DNA from: Aurelia coerulea
Taxonomy: Eukaryota; Cnidaria; Scyphozoa; Semaeostomeae; Ulmaridae
Length of the DNA: 64,000 bases
Reading direction: 5' to 3'
Assembly (NCBI GenBank): GCA_039566865.1
Contig: CM076949.1
Location: 6,415,501-6,479,500 of the forward strand
How positions within the stretch are numbered: the stretch's first letter is position 1; the number at the start of each line of letters is the position of its first letter. The notes under the pieces were generated by a model that saw only the letters and a list, made by a program, of their open reading frames with translations, made no database searches and was not told the origin of the DNA. A program made the position numbers and the translations under genes. Of the stretch, positions 57,641 through 64,000 are shown piece after piece.

Positions 57641-59346
57641 GTAATTATTGTTATTGTGTGCTGCTGAATTTTTTTGCAGATATTTTTTGGACAAAATTAT
57701 GCGTGGAATTTACACGATTTTAGGCCTGTTTTTATTTGCGATAAACATGATACTCTTTGTGCAGGTGATGTTAATGAAGTAAGCTATCAGATTTTGGATT
57801 TGCAATTTGGGAATGTACGGGAGAAGCTTTATATTGCGGCAATTAATTTCGTATTTATTTTTTATTATTAATTTAGCCCTCGCTAGGTTTAGGCCCAATC
57901 AAATCACCAAAATATGTGTGTGTCTGTGTGTTTGTGTCATCTTCTTTCATTCCGAAAATTTTAATACAAATAGCTTTTAAATATTTAATACAAGAGAAGC
58001 TAATCAATTTCGAAAATATTTACGTGCAATAGTATTTATTAGGCCTATAATTAACATTTTTCCTGCAAGAATCATAACAACTAGTAGCCTATACACGTAT
58101 TTTTTCTTATAAGAAACTAAGAAGGTCCGGGGCAGGTAGGCAGTTTCTTAAATTTTTGGGCCATTTTGCTACCAAAAGTCTCAAGTATTTTAATCCTGGA
58201 AATGTAGAGTTAATTTCGTTTTGTCTAATGGGTTCCCAAATGACTTAGACTAGAAAGATCTGAGGACAAGTAAATAACTAGCCTGCATGCAGACTTATAC
58301 TACTGTGGAAACACTTTTTTAATTCAGGTGGGGTTGTTTCTTAGCTTTCGAAAAATTGAGTCTACCTTTTCGTATAGGCGGTTTCTTATAAAGAAATATG
58401 TGTATAGTTTGTTGTTGGTAAAAATTGTAAAAATCTCTTAGTACCACATTTGAAAATTACTAAGGAGCCCCAATCTACATGCAGAAATTTGCTATGTATG
58501 TATGTATGCATGTATCATTTGCCACATTACTTGAAAATATTTACAAGGTTTATAATATAAAAATAGATACAATACAATATATGAGGTTAAAAACATAAAG
58601 AAAAAAACACCCCTAATTACAGTGGCAGGGATAGCATTAGAAGCTCAAGATGACCTTAATTCCATAATGGTCCCCTCAGAGGTGCTGGTACAACGAAAAG
58701 TGTGAGAAAAAAACTGTAGTTGTTTTCCGTGAAAACTATGAAAGAATTTGAGCTTACCATTACCTTGGAGTGTTATTCCCGGTAATTTTACCGGACTGAA
58801 AAATTGGTGCATGCACAGGAATTTATGCAGTTTTCAAGCTGAGCCACAAAGTTACCAATAGATGTTAAGCTATTTTTTCTCAACCGCAGAAACTATGAAA
58901 ATTTCCATGCAAGTCATACTTAAGGTCATCTCGATTCTTGCATGACAATATAACTTTTGCTGTGTCTTTCCTTATGTTTGTCCACATGTCAAGAAATATA
59001 TCTGAAGTCAATGATTGTCAAAAATAAAATCATAGTATGATTTATCCATCCATACTTCTTTTCTTTTTCTAATGAATAAAATATTTATCCCCCAAAGGAC
59101 CATCTTTTTCAGATACATGCATTTGTTCTACAGTGCAAGCCTTGCACACATTAACGTACGTTTTCCCTGCCTACAAATTTTTGTTTAGAAGAAATCACGG
59201 TCTTTTATATGGGTCAAAGATTCTTATCCTAACTATGTAAAAAATTCTTGTCATGTCAATGTGTGTTAGGCCTGTACTGCATAAGGCCTTGAACTTTTGC
59301 ATGAAACTTGTTTGCAATGTAGTGTTATAAGTTTCAGCAAATCATC
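57641..59346. other. No exon recognised; possible intron of the 57548 gene
   Basis: A single CTAGCCTGCATGCAGAC end is at 58281 and a short (TATG)n run is near 58496. No frame continues 57548-57640 in phase. Confidence 0.4.
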
Positions 59347-59688
59347 TTAAAGGGGCATTCCTCGAAAATTAAATGCATGCAGAGATTCATATTGTCATTC
59401 CGATCGAGAAAGAGATTATGTCAGCCCTCGGAAATCGTTTTCCTTTCATGGATCACGCTTCTCAAATGCCAGATATGGAAGAAAAGATATGGACCAATTT
59501 TAATTTCAATACCCTACCATTTTTATGCATCGTTCTTGGCAAACAAAGGTAGCATACTTTTGTTATTGTCCGTCGGTCGGTCATTGGCGAGTCTTGATAG
59601 GCTCAATGCGCGTTGCTCGTTAAATTTAGTTTGGATGTCCTGTTGTATTTGTTGACATTAGGTTTTTTTCTGCGAAATGCCCCTTTAA
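59347..59688. mobile_element. TTAAAGG-type MITE with TTAA at both ends
   Basis: TTAAAGGGGCATTCCTCG at the left, CGAAATGCCCCTTTAA at the right. The interior differs from the CTCCG family. Confidence 0.7.
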
Positions 59689-60212
59689 ACTCATCTCATT
59701 TTGTTGATATCAGAAGCTCCTTCATTTGTATCCATTGCAAAATTCATACTGGTTTGTGGAAAAGTCTGTTACAACAACACTCACAACAAAAATTTAACAA
59801 CTTTATCATTCACTTTCTGCATGTTACACGATGCAAAGTGTGCTGAAACTTGTCTCACATAATGTCATTGTAAGCCAGTTTCAAATGAAAAATAATTAAC
59901 AGGACCTATAGAATCCACACTAAGGGTTAGATTCATTCTTAGTTCATTAGCAAACACAAAAGTTGTTTGTTTGCAGTGGAACCACCTGTTAGGTCAGCTG
60001 AATGCATATCTAATGATATTTCTGTTCAATCTGTTATGAGAGAATTATGTTTTGTAGACTGATATTTATTGGAGCCATGCTGGTAGAATGATGTTTGTTG
60101 GAACGGGTCAATTATTTTTCTTTGATCAGCGTAATGCAGTTTGTGGGCACTGTGAGTGGCTAATGTCAAAATAGGCAATCCTCTGTAATGTTTGTAGTTT
60201 AATGTTAGCAAA
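59689..60212. other. No feature seen
   Basis: No supported frame or repeat. Confidence 0.45.
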
Positions 60213-60483
60213 CCATAATATTTTTATTCTCACTTCTTTTTATCTAATCTGATAATTTGCTGGTTCAAGTGAAAATATTTAGCAAATAATTACTAGCAAG
60301 TAGAGCATTGTTGGCATATTTTTGCTTTCTGCAAACCTGTCAAACAATGCAAACCATACTATTTTTATTCTCACTGCTTTTTTATCTAATCTGACAATTT
60401 GCTGGTTCAAGTGAAAATATTTAGAAAATAGTTACTAGCAAGCAGAGCATTGCTGGCATATTTTTGCTTTCTGCAAACCTGTC
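60213..60483. repeat. Tandem duplication, about 140-bp unit
   Basis: Two diverged direct copies (TATCTAATCTGATAATTTGC at about 60242 and its counterpart at about 60383) with matching GTGAAAATATTTAG and TTTTTGCTTTCTGCAAACC blocks. Confidence 0.88.
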
Positions 60484-60794
60484 ATTATGTTGTTGTTCTA
60501 ATATGACAATGTAGGGTGGCTAATGCTGGATGAAAATATTTAACAAAGTTGTTGATGGACTTCCATTCACGCTTGAGGTGATCCTGTGGTGTGATGTGAT
60601 GTTATTGATGCAATGCAGGTGATTGAATTCGGTTGATCCAACTTTGTCACATTTGGCATTGTCCTTCATTGATGTACAAAATGTGTCCATAACGTTTCAA
60701 GAATGATGCCTCAAGTGTGAAGTCAGTGTGAAGTGAACAACAGCATGTTTTCTTCAATTATGCTGTTATTCTTTGGGTGTAGGGTGTACATGTC
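60484..60794. other. No feature seen
   Basis: TGTGATGTGATGTTATTGATGCAATG low-complexity near 60590; otherwise plain. Confidence 0.4.
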
Positions 60795-60993
60795 TTAAAG
60801 GCAGTCTGCAACCCCCCCCCCCCCCCCCCCCCAATGAATGTAAGTCCGATAAAGATCTCTAATGGTATATTCCAGAAGTATAATATGCTTGTTTGCTTTA
60901 TCCAAAGGGAGCAAAGTCATAGAGCCTCAGTGATGCATGAATTTTATGGGCATCAGAGAAAGCTGTGAATGATAGGAGGCAGACTGCCTTTGA
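60795..60993. mobile_element. Possible TTAAAGG-type element (TTAAAGGCAGTCTGC)
   Basis: TTAAAGGCAGTCTGC faces GCAGACTGCCTTTGA. It includes a 21-base C run (60812-60832). Confidence 0.5.
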
Positions 60994-62031
60994 GTCCAAG
61001 GAGAATGAGAAGCTGGTATTTTAGGGGCTCTGCTTTTCGTAATGTTTTGTAGCTTGTGGTGGATGCACGCCAGCGGCGTGGGAGATGGGTTTTTTCTCTG
61101 TTTTGATTGCAAATTGAGATGTGGACAAAAACCCTGAGAAACAGGGAAAGGTACAGCAGTATATACACCCTTGTTGAGAGTGCAAGAATAAGAACCTGCT
61201 TAGGTTGCAAGCTCATCAACGATGAGGATATTCTTCCAGAAATCATTGCATGTAAATCGTAACACAAAAGCTACAGGTGATGTTTCTGATCATGAAACCA
61301 TCTGCTTGTGGAAAGATGAAAATTAAAAGATTACAGAGCTCATCAAAATTTGGCATATTAATGCTGGAATTAATTGTGTGATGGGATTTTGTCTAAAGTG
61401 ATTTATCATTTCTTCGATTATGGCTTTTATTGTTTTCACTCCAGATTATGTTGAAACTAAATATAGTTCTTTTGAAGCTTTATGTTTTTTGTTTTGCTGA
61501 CAAAAATTTAACGTCTTGTTATCTAATTCTTCATGCTGTGGAATTACTGTTAATAGGGCTGTCTTTTGTATTGTCCATACTGTATGTTGCTATGTGGAGA
61601 CAGTCTTTCTTCAACGTTCCTAACAAAGCGTTTCATTACCACCTCTTATAACTACATCTGGAAGATTTAGAATAGAATGAATCTAATGGAATTACTATAT
61701 CTGAATGTTTCAAAATAATTAGTTTGAAGGCATCCATTTGAAGTGTGAAACTGGCATTTTAATAAATATATATTGTGAATTTCGCATTTGTTGTCTGATA
61801 GGCAAGCAGATAACAGTATTTCTGTCCTTTTTCATGTTCAGTTTTTTCTAATTGTTTTGCTTTATGAACCACTTCCCTTAAATTTCCTTCATTTGCAACA
61901 TTTTCAAGTGACCCAACATGCAAACAGAGACCACTGCAAAATGTTTTCTGTTGAGATCTGAGATGAAGCAAAATTGACATCAGGATTTAGATACACTTTA
62001 ATTTATGATTTTTATTTTTTGATCTTAGTAT
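60994..62031. other. No gene recognised
   Basis: Frames up to 104 codons on the - strand are low in support. Confidence 0.4.
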
Positions 62032-62184
62032 TTAAAGGGTCTGTTTCATCCAGTATTCCTTGCACGTGCCGTCTCTTGGTTTTCCTTTGTTGTCGCCATT
62101 TTCATGGGCCATGAAAATGGCGGCAACAAAGGCCAGCCAAGAGATGACATGTGCAAGGCATGCTGGATGAAACAGACCCTTTAA
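62032..62184. mobile_element. TTAAAGG hairpin MITE, about 150 bp
   Basis: TTAAAGGGTCTGTTTCATCC and its inverse form an almost complete palindrome centred on ATTTTCATGGGCCATGAAAAT, with TTAA at both edges. Confidence 0.88.
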
Positions 62185-62198
62185 CAGCATGTATTTTG

Positions 62199-62490
62199 CC
62201 CGGGAGGGGGGGGGTTACATGACTTGTGGATGGACGGGGGTCTGCCATCCAGATTTCAGAATGGTACCCTCTTCTAATTACCGAAACTTGCCTTGGTACC
62301 CACTTTTATGATGAATTTTGGTGGAAAACTGCTTATTTTTTAACTTTTTTTGCGAATTTCAGCAAAATCCCACTATGTTTACGGAAAATCGGACGAAAAA
62401 GGACCTTTTATTTAGAGAATTTTGGGCCCAAAAACCCACCCATATGGACGGCACATAGTCGTACCCTGAATATGTTATGTACTTAAAAGT
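62199..62490. mobile_element. G-run element, partial
   Basis: CCCGGGAGGGGGGGGGTTACATGACTT start with GGACGGGGGTCTGCC as in 20433. No C-run right end is seen, so the end is approximate. Confidence 0.55.
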
Positions 62491-62683
62491 GCAAGATTTC
62501 CAACGAACGGATTTGTGGTCCAATATAGGTACTGTTTAAAAACTTGTAGTTTTTGCTTGCAAGCATTACGTATGGGCAAGAAATGTATTGAGAGAGTTAC
62601 ATTTAACAAAAATATGATTATCTTTCATCCTTTTATTTTAGATTATGTTTTGTAAAGTTATGATATTTGTAGTATATATGAAT

Positions 62684-63284
62684 AACAAGGGCAGATTTTG
62701 TAATACAATAGCAACAGTTACATTTGATTGACACCTCAATTCAAAGCGATTAGCTACTGCAGACAAAGGAAATTCTCTCAACCAGTAATTCAAAACAAAC
62801 AAAGCCGCAACAGTTTCCCCGAAACTAGCAGGGCAAGCTCTCGCCTTGTGCAAGCGAAAGGTGGTTTTTAAAGGAAGTTACGTGCTTATAACGAAAGAAG
62901 AAGGGTAAATCTAAAGTTGTGTCTGGCGGATTTTATTTATTTGATTCAGGAGCAGTTTTGTAATCGTTTCATTTAAGCCCCATATGCGCGAGAATTACAA
63001 AGGCCTTCTGCTCGGCTTCTGAACCAAATAAACAAAATCCGCCAGACAGAACTTTAGATGTACCCTTCTTCTTTCGTTATAGACACGTAACTTCTCTTAA
63101 AAACCACCTTTCACTTGCACAAGGCGAGAGTTTGCCCTACTAGTTTCAGGGAAACTATTGCAGCTTTGTTTGTTTTGAATTACTGGTTGAGAGAATTTCC
63201 TTTGTCTGCAGTCGCTAATCGCTTTGAATTGTGGTGTCAATCAAACGCAACTGTTGCTATTGTCTTACAAAATCTGCCCTTGTT
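62684..63284. mobile_element. AACAAGG fold-back MITE (Mutator-like), with 9-bp TSD
   Basis: AACAAGGGCAGATTTTGT and its exact inverse at the right, long paired arms, and TATATGAAT duplicated at 62675-62683 and 63285-63293. The cleanest copy in the window. Confidence 0.95.
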
Positions 63285-63293
63285 TATATGAAT

Positions 63294-63740
63294 ACAGTAC
63301 AAGGTTAGCTGTAAATAGATTGTCTTTTATAGTCATCCAAAAGTTCTTGAAAAGATCTGAAATTTATTCTGCTGAAATTTATTGCACATCTATTCTTGGA
63401 AGCAAATAGAACTTTTTTATTTCTTTCCATCACGAAGAATTATTGATATCTTGCTGCTTTGTTTCATGAATTTCTTTTAATCTCTTTGGAAGCAAAAGGC
63501 AGGTTCCAATTCAAATACACAGTCAGAGACCTTTATGATTTAGTGTTCTTCAGCTCAGTGTGGTGGACTTTGAATTTGCTTGTAGAATATATATTTGTAG
63601 AACGAATCTTCATTGAAAATGATATATTTAATATTTATTTACTTCAGAAATCAACAAATATAGGCACAAATATATTTTCAGACTTCTTTAATTTCTAGCC
63701 TGTGGTTATTAATGTTCTTTGAGTGCTGTTCACCTTCCTG
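63294..63740. other. No feature seen
   Basis: A 79-codon + strand frame (63459-63698) is hydrophobic and AT-rich without splice support. Confidence 0.4.
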
Positions 63741-64000
63741 TACGAAAATACAAGGCCATGTAATAGCCATGTACAAGCCTTGTAATTATGGCCTTGTAAC
63801 CTTGTAATAGCCTAGAATAGCCTTGCTGTAACCTTGTAAATGGCTTGAAAAATGCTAATTAGCCTTGTGGAAGCCTTTTGGAAACCTTGTGTTAGACTGG
63901 TTGCAACTTGGAATCTTACTGATAGCCTTGTAATTTTCTTCAAAGAATGTACAAGGTCATAACATGGTTATAATCCTTGCTACAAGGCTAAAACTTGGCC
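63741..64000. repeat. Degenerate CCTTGTAA array running off the window
   Basis: CCTTGTAA/GCCTTGTRR words recur about every 10-30 bp, with ACAAGG in the inverse orientation at the end. Confidence 0.75.

Overview
This window is eukaryotic nuclear DNA from an invertebrate animal, most likely an anthozoan cnidarian. That placement is an inference from AT-rich, intron-rich DNA, canonical GT-AG introns, abundant fold-back MITEs, CR1/L2/Jockey-type LINE pieces, and the types of the two recognisable host genes. There are no operons, rRNA genes or CRISPR arrays.

Two host genes can be assembled exon by exon with consistent splice phases. On the + strand, 5473-12943 holds the 3' part of a seven-transmembrane receptor (TM4 end to C-terminus, six exons; the 5' exons were not found). 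On the - strand, 32023 down to 21103 holds a complete four-exon gene for an 822-residue membrane patatin-like phospholipase. Its Ser motif and Asp motif are separated by a multi-pass membrane block. The two genes converge on 13-21 kb. Weaker single-exon candidates lie at 2528-2884 (-), 45759-45924 (+) and 57548-57640 (+).

Most of the remainder is transposon-derived. Four MITE classes can be separated by their termini and duplicated target sites: TA-flanked elements ending TACCGGGTG; TTAA-flanked elements ending TTAAAGG (Kolobok/T2-like); about 600-bp fold-back elements ending AACAAGG with 9-bp target duplications (Mutator-like); and G-run elements (CCGGGGG) with an 8-bp duplication. Several are nested inside one another, which gives a relative insertion order. 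LINEs appear as one long reverse transcriptase frame (43.4-45.4 kb), a second truncated one (37.4-38.7 kb), and many short 3'-end fragments on both strands. Two related copies of a tRNA-derived SINE are present (32.2 and 55.5 kb).

Tandem repeats include a 232-bp satellite grown from a MITE (3-4 kb). Another is a 34-bp minisatellite (7.03-7.28 kb) that lies across the 3' end of a receptor exon and its 5' splice site, so it presents seven GTAAG donor-like sites in a row. From 33.6 kb to the end I see only repeats, LINE debris and weak exon candidates.
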